A stretch of 64,000 nucleotides of DNA from Chryseosolibacter sp040902445 (GCA_040902445.1 JBBDXJ010000270.1:1-64000); one strand, 5' to 3'. Positions 44,624 to 54,022 are shown, numbered from the stretch's first letter. Numbers and translations are program-made. Notes: generated by a model from the letters alone, not told the origin.

Positions 44624-45363
44624 TGGAAGCTGTTATTAAGACTGAAAGATTGACAAAACACTTCGGGGATTTTTACGCCGTAAACGAGATCACCTTTGAG
44701 GTAGGCCGCGGTGAGATCTTCGGTTTTCTCGGAGCCAATGGCGCAGGTAAAACAACGGCAATGCGCATGCTCATCGGGCTTTCCAAACCATCGTCGGGAA
44801 ATGCTTCAATAGCTGGATTCGATGTATACCATGAAACAGAAAAGATCAAAAAGAATATTGGCTACATGAGCCAGAAATTTTCCTTGTACGAAGACCTCAC
44901 GGTAATGGAAAATGTCCGGTTCTTTGGCGGCATATACGGATTGTCAGGCAAAACACTTCGTGAAAAAAGTGAAAGCCTCGTCGAACAGCTGGGGTTGCAA
45001 TCCGCAAGGAAGAAACTCGTTGGCTCTCTTCCGCTTGGGTGGAAACAGAAATTATCTTTTTCTGTCGCCATTCTGCACGACCCAAAGATCGTTTTTCTGG
45101 ATGAACCAACCGGCGGGGTTGATCCCGTCACCCGCAGACAGTTTTGGGATCTGATCTATGCCGCAACCCTTAAAGGAATGACGGTATTTGTGACGACACA
45201 CTATATGGATGAAGCAGAATATTGCAACCGGATTTCAATAATGGTTGACGGCAGGATCAAAGCCCTGGGATCACCCGCAGACCTCCGGCAACATTATCAC
45301 GCTTCCTCCATGGATGAAGTGTTTTACAAACTTGCACGGGAGGCTGAACGAACCGCGGACTGA
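44623..45363 (+). CDS. ABC exporter ATPase 2 (YbhF C-half-like)
   Basis: The start at 44623 overlaps the previous stop by one base, which favours it over an ATG 30 bases earlier. Walker A GANGAGKT is at residues 37-44 and Walker B IVFLDE at 156-161. The signature is changed to LPLGWKQ (136-142) instead of LSGGxxQ. Such a degenerate signature suggests that in the heterodimer one ATP site is impaired, as in many asymmetric ABC exporters. It therefore probably dimerises with the ATPase encoded just before it. Confidence 0.92.
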   Translation: MEAVIKTERLTKHFGDFYAVNEITFEVGRGEIFGFLGANGAGKTTAMRMLIGLSKPSSGNASIAGFDVYHETEKIKKNIGYMSQKFSLYEDLTVMENVRFFGGIYGLSGKTLREKSESLVEQLGLQSARKKLVGSLPLGWKQKLSFSVAILHDPKIVFLDEPTGGVDPVTRRQFWDLIYAATLKGMTVFVTTHYMDEAEYCNRISIMVDGRIKALGSPADLRQHYHASSMDEVFYKLAREAERTAD

Positions 45364-45539
45364 GAAGTTGCCTGTGACCTGTTGCCAGTTTATCGGGTGT
45401 CGGGTGCGTTCATTGTTTATAGTTTAGAGATTAAAGTTTAGTTATGAGCGAAATGCTTGCGGAAGTTAGAAAGGATAAAGAGTATAGTCTAAAATCTATA
45501 ATCGAAGTGTTAACGTTTCACTCAGCGCGACTCTACTAT

Positions 45540-45660
45540 CGACTATGGACCATGGACTATGGACTGGATAACCTGCTAAAACAGAAACAGGCATTGCAAT
45601 AAGAGGACAGAAGCACCAACACGCCAACACATCAACACATCAACACATGAACACATCAGC
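45540..45660. repeat. Short tandem-repeat spacer inside the exporter operon
   Basis: The 283-base spacer between the ATPases and the permeases contains GGACTATGGACCATGGACTATGG-like units (45545-45568) and imperfect ACACATCA units (45617-45655). The latter run into the start of the first permease. No gene or clear promoter was found. Confidence 0.75.
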
Positions 45661-46765
45661 GCGACAATTCCTCACTTTCATAAAAAAAGAATTTACCCAT
45701 GTTCTGCGCGACAAAAAAACACTACTGATCCTTTTTGGCCTTCCTGTTGTGCAGATCATTATTTTCGGATTTGCGCTTTCGAATGAAGTGAAAAATTCCA
45801 GGATTCTCATAGTCGACAATGCCAAAGATGAGATTTCACGGGAGATCATTTCCAAACTGGACGCCAGCAGATACTTTGAGCTTGAAAAGAAACCATTTAC
45901 GCATCAACAGATTAATGATAGCTTCAGGGAAGGCAAGATAAAGCTGGCTGTAGTTTTTCCCTCCGGTTTCGGCAGTGACCTCCTGCATTTCAACAATGCA
46001 CAGCTTCAGGTAATTGCAGACGCATCGGATCCCAATACAGCGAACACGCTGACGAATTACCTGACGAATATTGTTGTTGGCTATCAGTCGCAGAAATTCG
46101 CCAGTCAGAACATACCGCTGCAAATCAGCACCGAAGTACGAATGCTGTACAATCCGCAATTGAAAGGCGCCCATAATTTTGTTCCGGGTGTGATGGCGCT
46201 CGTACTTATGCTTGTCTGTGTGATGATGACGTCGATCTCCATAGTGCGGGAAAAGGAACTGGGCACCATGGAGATCCTGCTCGTATCTCCCTTCAAACCT
46301 GTTCTCGTTATTCTTTCGAAGGCGGTGCCGTATCTCATTCTTTCTCTGGTGAACGTCACTTCCATTCTGTTGTTGAGTGTTTTTGTATTGGATCTTCCCG
46401 TGAAGGGAAGTGTAGCGTTGCTCTTTGCTGAAAGTACGCTCTTTATTATCACCTCGCTTTCATTGGGATTATTTATTTCAGTAAGGGCGCAAACACAGCA
46501 GACGGCTATGCTCGTTTCGATGATGGGTATGTTGTTGCCGACTCTATTGTTGAGCGGTTTTATGTTTCCTATCGAAAACATGCCAAAGGTTTTACAATAC
46601 ATTTCCAATATTGTACCCGCCAAATGGTATTACATCATTGTTAAATCTATCATGATCAAAGGCCTCAGCTTTTCGGCGATCTGGAAAGAGACTGTGATCC
46701 TGTTGGGCATTACAGTTTTCTTTTTAGTCGTGAGCCTTAAAAACTTTAAGATCAGACTGGCATGA
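45647..46765 (+). CDS. ABC-2 type exporter permease 1 (YbhS/YhhJ-like)
   Basis: A 372-residue inner-membrane protein. It starts with a cytosolic amphipathic segment (FLTFIKKEFTHVLRDKKTLL), one membrane helix, a periplasmic domain of about 140 residues, and then five helices near the C-terminus with the ABC-2 motif ISIVREKELGTMEILLVSPF. The start lies within the ACACATCA repeat, so the exact initiation codon is a little uncertain. It overlaps the second permease by four bases (ATGA). Together they form the heterodimeric membrane part of the YbhGFSR-like exporter. Confidence 0.93.
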   Translation: MNTSARQFLTFIKKEFTHVLRDKKTLLILFGLPVVQIIIFGFALSNEVKNSRILIVDNAKDEISREIISKLDASRYFELEKKPFTHQQINDSFREGKIKLAVVFPSGFGSDLLHFNNAQLQVIADASDPNTANTLTNYLTNIVVGYQSQKFASQNIPLQISTEVRMLYNPQLKGAHNFVPGVMALVLMLVCVMMTSISIVREKELGTMEILLVSPFKPVLVILSKAVPYLILSLVNVTSILLLSVFVLDLPVKGSVALLFAESTLFIITSLSLGLFISVRAQTQQTAMLVSMMGMLLPTLLLSGFMFPIENMPKVLQYISNIVPAKWYYIIVKSIMIKGLSFSAIWKETVILLGITVFFLVVSLKNFKIRLA

Positions 46766-47880
46766 GAACCATCAGATTTCTTCTCGAAAAAGAATTCCGG
46801 CAAATATTCCGGAACAAAACGCTGCTCGCCATAATGTTGGTTGTCCCTGTTGTGCAGTTGCTGATCCTGCCCCTTGCGGCAAATTATGAGGTGAAAAACA
46901 TTAACCTTTCAGTTGTTAATTTTGATAACTCCTCATTTGCCCGGGAACTTATCTCAAAGATCACGGCATCCGGATATTTTAAGTTAACAAGCCTGGAATA
47001 CTCCATCGGCCGGGCTCTTGAAGATATCGAATCCGACCGTGCCGACCTGGTGCTTGAAATCCCCCGTGATTTTGAAAAGGATCTCATCAGGGAAAATCAA
47101 CAGACGCTTTTTATTGCAGTAAATGCCATTAATGGTGTGAAGGCCGGGCTGGGAGCAGCGTATCTGACGGCGATCATTCGCGAATACAATCAGGAGATCA
47201 GAATTTCGCAGGTGCAAACTTCGGGTTTAAACGCAAGTCCCGTGATCGATATTATTCCTTCCAACTGGTATAATCCTTATATGAGCTATCGGCTTTTTAT
47301 GGTCCCGGGTATCCTCGCTATTCTGGTGACCATGATCGGTGGTTACCTTTCAGCGCTGAATATTGTCAGGGAAAAGGAGACGGGGACCATTGAACAGATC
47401 AACGTTACACCTATACGAAAGCATCACTTCATTATTGGCAAGCTCATTCCTTTCTGGATACTGGGGTTAGTGGTGTTTACCCTCGGCCTCCTTGTGGGTT
47501 GGCTGGTATATGGTATGATACCGGAGGGCAGTCTCGCGCTGTTGTATTTTTTCCTCGGTCTTTATTTACTGGCTGTTCTTGGCCTGGGGCTGCTGATCTC
47601 TACTTTTACGGAAACGCAACAACAGGCTATGTTTATTGCTTTCTTTTTCGTGATGATCTTTATTCTAATGAGCGGCTTATTCACTTCAATTGACAGTATG
47701 CCGGAATGGGCCCAGCTTATCAGCAGGTTAAATCCCGTTAGCTATTTTATTGATGTGATGCGGATGGTTGTGTTAAAGGGGAGTGGCTTGTCTGATATTC
47801 TTCCCCACATCGGCGCAGTAATTTTATTTGCCATTGTTTTCAATACGTGGGCCGTGCTCAATTATAAGAAAACGGCGTGA
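46762..47880 (+). CDS. ABC-2 type exporter permease 2 (YbhR-like)
   Basis: A 372-residue paralogue of permease 1 with the same plan: IRFLLEKEFRQIFRNKTLLA at the start, a large periplasmic loop, five terminal helices, and ALNIVREKETGTIEQINVTP as the ABC-2 motif. The start overlaps the stop of permease 1, so the two are translated together. It is the last gene of the exporter operon. A tandem repeat begins ten bases later and no normal terminator is seen. Confidence 0.93.
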   Translation: MRTIRFLLEKEFRQIFRNKTLLAIMLVVPVVQLLILPLAANYEVKNINLSVVNFDNSSFARELISKITASGYFKLTSLEYSIGRALEDIESDRADLVLEIPRDFEKDLIRENQQTLFIAVNAINGVKAGLGAAYLTAIIREYNQEIRISQVQTSGLNASPVIDIIPSNWYNPYMSYRLFMVPGILAILVTMIGGYLSALNIVREKETGTIEQINVTPIRKHHFIIGKLIPFWILGLVVFTLGLLVGWLVYGMIPEGSLALLYFFLGLYLLAVLGLGLLISTFTETQQQAMFIAFFFVMIFILMSGLFTSIDSMPEWAQLISRLNPVSYFIDVMRMVVLKGSGLSDILPHIGAVILFAIVFNTWAVLNYKKTA

Positions 47881-47889
47881 AGGAGATAC

Positions 47890-48019
47890 GAGTTACGAAG
47901 TACGAATTACGAAGACTGATTACTGATTACTGAATACTGATTACTGAATACTGATTACTGATTACTGATTACTGATTACTGATTACTGATTACCGATTAC
48001 CGATTACCGATTACTGACT
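47890..48019. repeat. Tandem array of 7-base CTGATTA units
   Basis: About 15 imperfect copies of a CTGATTA/CTGAATA unit run from about 47914 to 48019, preceded by related ACGAATTACGAAG units. The array lies between the convergent exporter operon and the LacI gene and ends four bases before the LacI stop. Slippage could change its length between strains. Confidence 0.9.
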
Positions 48020-48023
48020 GCAA

Positions 48024-49115
48024 TCAGTTCTTATAAAACTCATAATTCTCCTTGGTAATTATATCAATGGGCATGTAATCAATATTGGCGATGGGAATTT
48101 TCAGGATCAGGTGATGGTATAAGGCCATTATACCACGGTATCCCTGCTCTTCGGGTTTCTGGCAGATGAGAAAATTGATCTTGCCGTTCTTGAGGTATTG
48201 AATATTTTCCTCGATGTAGTCATAGCCGATAAGCAGCACATTTTTTCTGCCTTTTTTTTCCATGAATTTCGCCACTGAAAAAACCCTGGAGTTGGTTACA
48301 AATATCGAAGTGATATCGGGATTGCGTTCAAAAACTTCCGTAAGGCTTTTCTCTACGGCCTTGTAATCGGTCTGATTGATATTCATCTCGATTATGTCGG
48401 CATTGATCTTCTTATCTTTGAAATAAGTTCTGAATCCTTCTTCCTTTCGAACAACGTGGTGCTGGTTATCGATCTCCTTCACGATGTTTACGACGAGTAT
48501 TTTACCGGTTTCACGTTTGGAGTAGCCTGCTAAACTAGCGGCCAGATAACCGCTTTTGAATAGTTCAGGGCCGATATAACACAAACTTTTCTGTGTGGGA
48601 ATATCCGAGTTGATAAAAACGTAGGGAATTTTCAGCTCCTTACACGAGTTCGTGAAATGAATGGACTCTTCTATGAATGAAGGCGCCATCACAACCCCAT
48701 CTATCTCATTTTCAAGGATGACCTTCGCCTTTTCCAAAAAGGATTTCTTATCGTTCTGATCGAAAAAATATCTTTCTATTTTGATGCCGTACTGGCTTAG
48801 TTCCGATTCAGCCCGGTTAATGCCATTCAAAGGTGCCTGCCAGTATGCGGTTTCTTCCGAGACTGCAGGTATGAGCACAGCAAACCGGTAAACCTTGCCC
48901 GATGCCAACCTTCTTGCAAGGATATTAGGCCTGTAGTTTAACCGTTTTATTATCTTTTGTATTTTGGCGCGCGTGGTTTCAGAAACACCGGTCCTGTTGT
49001 GCAGCACTCTGTCTACAGTGGCCAGCGAAACATTTGCCAGCCTGGCAATCTCTTTCACACCAATAGATTCCTCGTTGTTATTATTATTCATCTTATCGTT
49101 GCCTTTTTCCTTCAT
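48024..49115 (-). CDS. LacI-family transcriptional regulator
   Basis: A 363-residue regulator. The LacI helix-turn-helix is VKEIARLANVSLATVDRVLH (residues 20-39), followed by the hinge NYRPNILARRLASGK, and then a periplasmic-binding-protein-like sensor domain (YRFAVLIPAVSEETAYWQAP to the end). Some upstream residues (MKEKGNDKMNNNNN) may not be translated, since Met9 is an alternative start. It lies at the edge of the exported-hydrolase island, and two palindromes with the central CG typical of LacI operators are found in that island (51050-51067, 60913-60934). It is the likely controller, activated or released by a sugar or related ligand. Confidence 0.92.
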   Translation of the reverse strand: MKEKGNDKMNNNNNEESIGVKEIARLANVSLATVDRVLHNRTGVSETTRAKIQKIIKRLNYRPNILARRLASGKVYRFAVLIPAVSEETAYWQAPLNGINRAESELSQYGIKIERYFFDQNDKKSFLEKAKVILENEIDGVVMAPSFIEESIHFTNSCKELKIPYVFINSDIPTQKSLCYIGPELFKSGYLAASLAGYSKRETGKILVVNIVKEIDNQHHVVRKEEGFRTYFKDKKINADIIEMNINQTDYKAVEKSLTEVFERNPDITSIFVTNSRVFSVAKFMEKKGRKNVLLIGYDYIEENIQYLKNGKINFLICQKPEEQGYRGIMALYHHLILKIPIANIDYMPIDIITKENYEFYKN

Positions 49116-49134
49116 TGTGATGGAGTTTCAGAAA

Positions 49135-49142
49135 CAAATTTA
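49135..49142 (-). promoter_or_regulatory. Candidate -7 box of the LacI gene
   Basis: On the minus strand TAAATTTG matches the Bacteroidota -7 consensus TAnnTTTG exactly, about 20 bases before the LacI start. No good TTG was found at the -33 position, so this is tentative. Confidence 0.4.
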
Positions 49143-49182
49143 ATCAAAAACCGCGAGCGTTCTGCTGCAAGATAAAGTCCGC

Positions 49183-50604
49183 TCATTTTTCAGTGCTGTT
49201 CATTCTGTACCTGGCCCACATCTCATCTACGAATTTATCCCACGTTACTCGCTGCGGTTGTGAACTTAGGTCGCTCCCGGTTTGCTTTTTTATTTCCTGA
49301 AGGAAAACGGAATCGTCCTCTGTCATCCATCGGTCGGCATAATCGAAGTACGCATCGTGGTTCCAGCGTTTTTTGGCATCCATGAGATGTGCTGACAACG
49401 CGGTTCCGACCCAGGAAATACTGGTGCAACAACGCCGATAGGCTTCAGATTGTGTTTTGTTTGGCCCGGGCCATTGCGCTGGCGGTAAATGCTCGTAAAG
49501 ACCGCGATCACCTTTTCCGTCTTTTCCGGTATGTCCTGCGAAGATTGCTTTCGCTCCGGTCCATCCATTTCCGTACATCGTCTGGTCATCCTCACCGAAG
49601 CGGATACCGGGCATGCTATTGTTTGGGTTTTGCATTTCCTCATCCCCCAGCAGAATACCGGCAAATATTATGGGCCATTTCCTTCCATTTCCATATCCGC
49701 CTTCAGCGTGCCAACCACCGCCGTGTTTTGCCGCGCCCCAAAGGTCAATGCCGTACTGCACAAAAGATATAAGTAATTTCTCTTTCTCTGCCGGAGTAAA
49801 ATCCAGCATCAACATCAAAGAAACAATAGATACAGCCCTGGAAGTTTCCCTGGAATATTCCGGCATGTTATCGGTAGGATGGGTCTGGCGGTTTCCCCAT
49901 CCCCGGGTATGGTCTATCCAGGGTCTTTGGAATATCCGTTCCCATGTTAAAAGGTCGGGTGTACTCGCAACCCGTTCCAATGAAGGCAGCGCTGCCCGGT
50001 TCAGATCACTCGCCCGGTAAATGGTATTGCTCGTATCGCTGTAAGAAGGACGAAAACCGTCCGGCGGTACTGGCGCAGCAACACAGGTTAGCACGGCCGC
50101 GGATTTCAAATTGGTTTGCGGCTTTCCGTTGCGCGCCATAACGGGTGGCCTATCTAACTCATCATCCCCGAGGCTGATGGAAGAAATTAAAGAATAACCT
50201 GCTTTAAGTCTGACAGGTGGTTTTACAGTTAACTTTGCATCATATTCAATTGTCCGGCTGTCATGACCACTTTTAGAAGTTGTTGGCCCGTTGAGCATAG
50301 AACCGTTCCTGCCTGCTTCCGGCGAAGGTGTGATCGACGCAACCTCTACGGGTCCCACCACATAAAAATCACCCGTAATAAATTTTCCAACCGGTACCTT
50401 CCTGGTAAACCGCCAGGTGATCCCGTATTGTGATATGCTATCCATCAGGGGCAGATCGGAAACTCTCGGTGTCGCTGGTCTGTTTTCTTTTGTGTAAATA
50501 ATGTCAGCAGTTGCTGGCATCACGGTGGCATGTTGACTTTTATTGCAGCCGGCAACCAGGATAAAACACAGTGTATTGATAAAAAAAGCTGTGGTCAGTT
50601 TCAT
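49183..50604 (-). CDS. Exported lipoprotein of unknown function, alpha-toroid-like
   Basis: The 473-residue protein has a lipoprotein signal (FFINTLCFILVAGC, Cys20). The N-terminal 180 residues look beta-rich (GITWRFTRKVPVGKFITGDF, YVVGPVEVASITPSP). The C-terminal 290 residues are helical with conserved-looking aromatic patterns: WIDHTRGWGNRQTHPTDNMP, GGGWHAEGGYGNGRKWPIIF, RRCCTSISWVGTALSAHLMD. These resemble (alpha/alpha)-toroid polysaccharide lyases or glycosidases, but I do not recognise a named family. It is encoded 67 bases upstream of the LacI gene on the same strand and may be co-regulated. The function is unknown. Confidence 0.75.
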   Translation of the reverse strand: MKLTTAFFINTLCFILVAGCNKSQHATVMPATADIIYTKENRPATPRVSDLPLMDSISQYGITWRFTRKVPVGKFITGDFYVVGPVEVASITPSPEAGRNGSMLNGPTTSKSGHDSRTIEYDAKLTVKPPVRLKAGYSLISSISLGDDELDRPPVMARNGKPQTNLKSAAVLTCVAAPVPPDGFRPSYSDTSNTIYRASDLNRAALPSLERVASTPDLLTWERIFQRPWIDHTRGWGNRQTHPTDNMPEYSRETSRAVSIVSLMLMLDFTPAEKEKLLISFVQYGIDLWGAAKHGGGWHAEGGYGNGRKWPIIFAGILLGDEEMQNPNNSMPGIRFGEDDQTMYGNGWTGAKAIFAGHTGKDGKGDRGLYEHLPPAQWPGPNKTQSEAYRRCCTSISWVGTALSAHLMDAKKRWNHDAYFDYADRWMTEDDSVFLQEIKKQTGSDLSSQPQRVTWDKFVDEMWARYRMNSTEK

Positions 50605-51049
50605 TTGAGAGAATTTAGATTTTTGATATTGCCATTAAGATAACAAAAAAAATCACTGCAGCGTCTTGCTAAAAATTACAGTAAATTAATAGATTCTATA
50701 TCTTTACTCTTGTTAATAATTAACCGCCAGCGTTGATCGATGAGAGCTGACTTCGGTACCGATTTCAAATTTGTGTTGGTTTCCAACCAACCGCCGTCTC
50801 CGATCCGATGCTAACGGTGTGGGTATGCGTTAAGGTTTCATTTAGAATGTTACGACGTGCCGGAAAGGCTTTTGCAGTAAAAAAGTTCATCCGGCAGGAA
50901 AATGCGCCCGTCTTGGTGGCTTTGATGAATGGTATTTTTTTTCTTTGTAAGGCGATAAATCGGGAAAATACATGACGCGGCAGGTGATTCCTGATGAAAA
51001 ATTATAAAGTACACTGAAAATCCGTTTTTTAATCAAAAAGTATCTATTT
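50605..51049. other. Divergent intergenic region between the lipoprotein and propeller genes
   Basis: The 556-base gap to 51160 holds no protein-like frame. Apart from the operator at 51050 it contains a small hairpin GTTGGTT-TCC-AACCAAC at 50775-50791 and an AT-rich stretch near 50690-50720 suited to promoters of the minus-strand lipoprotein gene. Confidence 0.45.
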
Positions 51050-51067
51050 TTCGGGCACGTACCCGAA
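51050..51067 (+). promoter_or_regulatory. Candidate LacI-type operator 1
   Basis: TTCGGGCACGTACCCGAA is an 18-base dyad with a single mismatch from perfect symmetry and a central CG. It lies 93 bases upstream of the first propeller gene, and its left edge overlaps TATTTTTC (51045-51052), which is one base from a -7 box. A near-identical perfect palindrome is at 60913-60934. Confidence 0.65.
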
Positions 51068-51160
51068 GATTCTGTGACGGACGCAGTAAGATAAAAGTGA
51101 GTGAAGTCCGGATACCCTGAACATTCAAATACCACTACCGGTAATTTTAAACGTTAAAGC

Positions 51161-52522
51161 ATGAAAATAATAGCACCAAGGTCTCTTCTCTTAAGCTTCT
51201 GCCTGATTCCCCTCGGCAGCATAGCTCAATCCATTGACACCACCAACATCAAGAAGATCCGGCTGGAAATGTTTCCGGCGGAAGGATTGATGTGGAAAGA
51301 AGAAACCGCGCAAAATACGAACTGGAATAAGATCACTGAAACTCCGGACGGCAAGATCTGGTTCTGCGGCGGTGACCACTGGGGATCGGATCAGATCACA
51401 GGACCCTGGGCAAAAGGCGAGAGCTACGAGAGACCCTGGGGTTTTGGAAATACCACCATATCATATTATGACCCCAACCTCAAAAAGTCCTTTGTCGCCA
51501 CTGACGATGACAATAACCCCCTGGAGTTAAACCGTTCAAGTTCCATTTATTCCAATACCGAAACACCGGGACACGGTAAGAGTCACTCCAATATAACTTC
51601 GGATTCCAAAGGCAGGGTGTATTATGCCGGTTATATGGGTTTGTCTTATCGCCATGAATATACCCGCGCGTATTATCCAAAAAGCTATGCGGGCGGTGCG
51701 TTGGTGCGCTATGACCCCGCTACAAAGGATGTTGACTTTTTGGGCGTACCCTATCCCAACGGTGGTATCGTAGGTATTTATTACGACGAAAAGCGCAATA
51801 TCATCAACGGTATCACGGTAGACCGTGCCAAGTTCTTTCGCGTTAACCTCACCACCATGGAACTCAACCACTACGAATCCATTGCGCGTATGAGCCGCGT
51901 CGAGGACCGCGTGCGTGAAATGATTATGGATAAGGACGGCTTCTGTTACTTCGCCAATGATGTGGGCGGACTCACTAAATTCGATCCGGACAAAGAAACA
52001 TTTACAGACCTTGACATTGTGTTGCCCGGTAAATTAATGGACTTCCGCGCGTCGGTCGTATCATCCAAAAATATTATCTACGCAATTTCAACTGATGGTT
52101 TCGTTTGGAGTTACGATCCAAAGAGCAACAAGCTGGAAGATTTCGGACACATCATCGGAATGCCACAACAGGGACACTATACCCCCAACATTGCCCTGGA
52201 TGAAGAGTGGGGTCGCCTGTATTTTATGGCGGGTAATCACGGCGGGAAAGTTCTTGAAAGCGCGCTGGAGATCCTTACAGCACTCGATCTCAAAAAGAAA
52301 AAGTTCTACTGGATAGGACAGGTGGAAGGCGTGGAAGGATGCTTTGGCGCAATAGCCAGCAAGGATCATTCAGTTTACTTCAGCAGCTTTGGTCACCTCT
52401 ACCAGAATAATAAAGTGGTTACCGATAAAAAAGGCAAAGCCGTAACCCGGCCTTACCTGATCCGATACGATGCGCCGAAAGACCTTGAGTCCCTGCCAAA
52501 AGTGCAAAGTGGCGGGAAATAA
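51161..52522 (+). CDS. Secreted beta-propeller protein 1
   Basis: The 453-residue protein has a signal peptide (SLLLSFCLIPLGSIA-Q). It consists of repeated blades with patterns like NKITETPDGKIWFCGG, NITSDSKGRVYYAGYMG, GALVRYDPATKDVDFLG, LTKFDPDKETFTDL and FVWSYDPKSNKLEDFG. It is thus a six- or seven-bladed propeller related to SMP-30/Vgb or oligogalacturonate-lyase-like folds. No definite catalytic set is visible. It could be a lyase/lactonase or a binding protein. It follows operator 1 and precedes the related propeller gene, 246 bases apart with an inserted repeat. Confidence 0.78.
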   Translation: MKIIAPRSLLLSFCLIPLGSIAQSIDTTNIKKIRLEMFPAEGLMWKEETAQNTNWNKITETPDGKIWFCGGDHWGSDQITGPWAKGESYERPWGFGNTTISYYDPNLKKSFVATDDDNNPLELNRSSSIYSNTETPGHGKSHSNITSDSKGRVYYAGYMGLSYRHEYTRAYYPKSYAGGALVRYDPATKDVDFLGVPYPNGGIVGIYYDEKRNIINGITVDRAKFFRVNLTTMELNHYESIARMSRVEDRVREMIMDKDGFCYFANDVGGLTKFDPDKETFTDLDIVLPGKLMDFRASVVSSKNIIYAISTDGFVWSYDPKSNKLEDFGHIIGMPQQGHYTPNIALDEEWGRLYFMAGNHGGKVLESALEILTALDLKKKKFYWIGQVEGVEGCFGAIASKDHSVYFSSFGHLYQNNKVVTDKKGKAVTRPYLIRYDAPKDLESLPKVQSGGK

Positions 52523-52590
52523 GTTGTAAGTGGTAAGTAATAAGTAGTAAGTAGAATTCTTACAACTTTGGGAAGGGGGTGCGCTGGCAG

Positions 52591-52702
52591 CGTAGGGACG
52601 CCCGCCCGACCGAACTAAAAGAATTGCCAGAAATGTTAAAACGTGACGTTAAACAGTTATGTGTAGGCAAGTCGTTCGGGCGGGCATGATTATGCGTCCC
52701 CG
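52591..52702. repeat. GGGACGCCCGCCCG repeat module
   Basis: A module with left arm TAGGGACGCCCGCCCGACCG and right arm GTTCGGGCGGGC, ending in GCATGATTATGCGTCCC, spans about 112 bases. The last 17 bases occur again at 56509-56525. A short GTAAGTGGTAAGTAATAAGTA microsatellite precedes it at 52525-52555. It separates the two propeller genes and could form a terminator-like stem. Confidence 0.75.
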
Positions 52703-52768
52703 ACCTCAACAAGCTGCCGAACTTTTAGAAATATTTGTCAAATAACAATTGTATCAGAGATAAAAAAA

Positions 52769-54022
52769 ATGAAAAACAAAAACATAATCTTGCTTTTGGT
52801 ATTGTGTTTAACTTTTGTGTTAGACACTACTGTTTCTGTTGCACAACGCGCTGGCGGTCTTCCTAAAAATTCAATCAAGAAACGTTTGCTGATCTCCCAT
52901 GGACCTAAAGGTCCGATCCAGGGCGGTGAAAGCGCGGTGACGGACCTGGTGCTCATGAGCAACGGATGGGTTTATGGCAGCACTAAGGCAACCTGGGGCG
53001 CACAAAACTGCCATTTGTTCCGGACTGATGGAGAAAAAGTTGAACACATTCTGAATATTACTTCAAAGCTCCCGCGTCAGAGTACCATCAGCGATCTTGC
53101 TGTCGGCAAAGGAAATGTGTTATTTGGAAGTACCTCTACCTACAATGAGATATTTGATGACAAGAACAACAAATACGATGGCGGTCACCTGTTCTTATTT
53201 AATCCAGCGACCAACAAGATCGAAGATCTGGGTGTGGCTGCAGCCGGCCAGGGAATTAATTGCATTGCAGCGGATTCAGTGCGCGGAAAAATTTATGGCG
53301 TAACCTATCCTGCCGGTCACTTGTTTTCATACGATACTAAGAGCAAGGCGATAAAAGATTTCGGCGAAGTCATGACGCCATGGCGCGTGAAGGACATGGG
53401 CCGCGTATCCTGGCGGGGTGTTCCAAAAGTGCTGATGCTCGATGATGCCGGCACCGTTTATTACTCAACTTATTACCGCCGCGACATTGCTTTTGTAAAA
53501 GAGGAACAAATGAAAGGCGGGGAGAACACATACTCCTCACTGTCGGGTGGTCGTATTTACCGCCTCGCCTATGGTGATAACGCCCCGGTTTTCACCGGCG
53601 CGATCATACCTACGCAGAAGGGAATGGACTCCGATCCTATTTATGAAAACGGTATAGCCTCCGCCATCCGCGCGCGCGATGGCGGCTTCTGGTGCGGAAC
53701 GATCAACGACGGATTTCTTTTTAAGTTTGATCCCTCTACCTCCACCGTTATCAATAAAGGAAAGGCCTTTCAGTATTGGAATCTAAAATCGCTAGCCTAT
53801 GCCCGCGATGGGAAATTGTATATGCTCGGCGGCCGCGACGAAGATAATTCATGGATCCTAAGTTATGATGCTACAATCGGTTCAATTGATTGCGAGGGTT
53901 GGCCGGAAAATACAGCGCAATGCAGTGTGATATGCGCTGATAAGAGCGGAAGAATCATCATCGCCGAAAATCTTCGCCATTCTTTTATGTGGATCTACGA
54001 TCCTGCAAGCGCAGTTGAATAA
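52769..54022 (+). CDS. Secreted beta-propeller protein 2
   Basis: A 417-residue protein with a signal peptide (IILLLVLCLTFVLDTTVSVA-Q). Blades have the same pattern as in protein 1: GHLFLFNPATNKIEDLGV, AGHLFSYDTKSKAIKDFGE, FLFKFDPSTSTVINKGKA, SWILSYDATIGSIDCEGW. The two are paralogues but distant, and this one has fewer insertions. GGESAVTDLVLMSNGWVYGS and NGIASAIRARDGGFWCGTI suggest a seven-bladed wheel with conserved polar loops at the top. It would act in the periplasm or outside the cell with protein 1. Substrate and activity are unknown. Confidence 0.76.
   Translation: MKNKNIILLLVLCLTFVLDTTVSVAQRAGGLPKNSIKKRLLISHGPKGPIQGGESAVTDLVLMSNGWVYGSTKATWGAQNCHLFRTDGEKVEHILNITSKLPRQSTISDLAVGKGNVLFGSTSTYNEIFDDKNNKYDGGHLFLFNPATNKIEDLGVAAAGQGINCIAADSVRGKIYGVTYPAGHLFSYDTKSKAIKDFGEVMTPWRVKDMGRVSWRGVPKVLMLDDAGTVYYSTYYRRDIAFVKEEQMKGGENTYSSLSGGRIYRLAYGDNAPVFTGAIIPTQKGMDSDPIYENGIASAIRARDGGFWCGTINDGFLFKFDPSTSTVINKGKAFQYWNLKSLAYARDGKLYMLGGRDEDNSWILSYDATIGSIDCEGWPENTAQCSVICADKSGRIIIAENLRHSFMWIYDPASAVE

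Noticed and set aside
47890..48019. CRISPR array
   Set aside because: The units are only 7 bases and contiguous with no spacers, and no cas genes are present.
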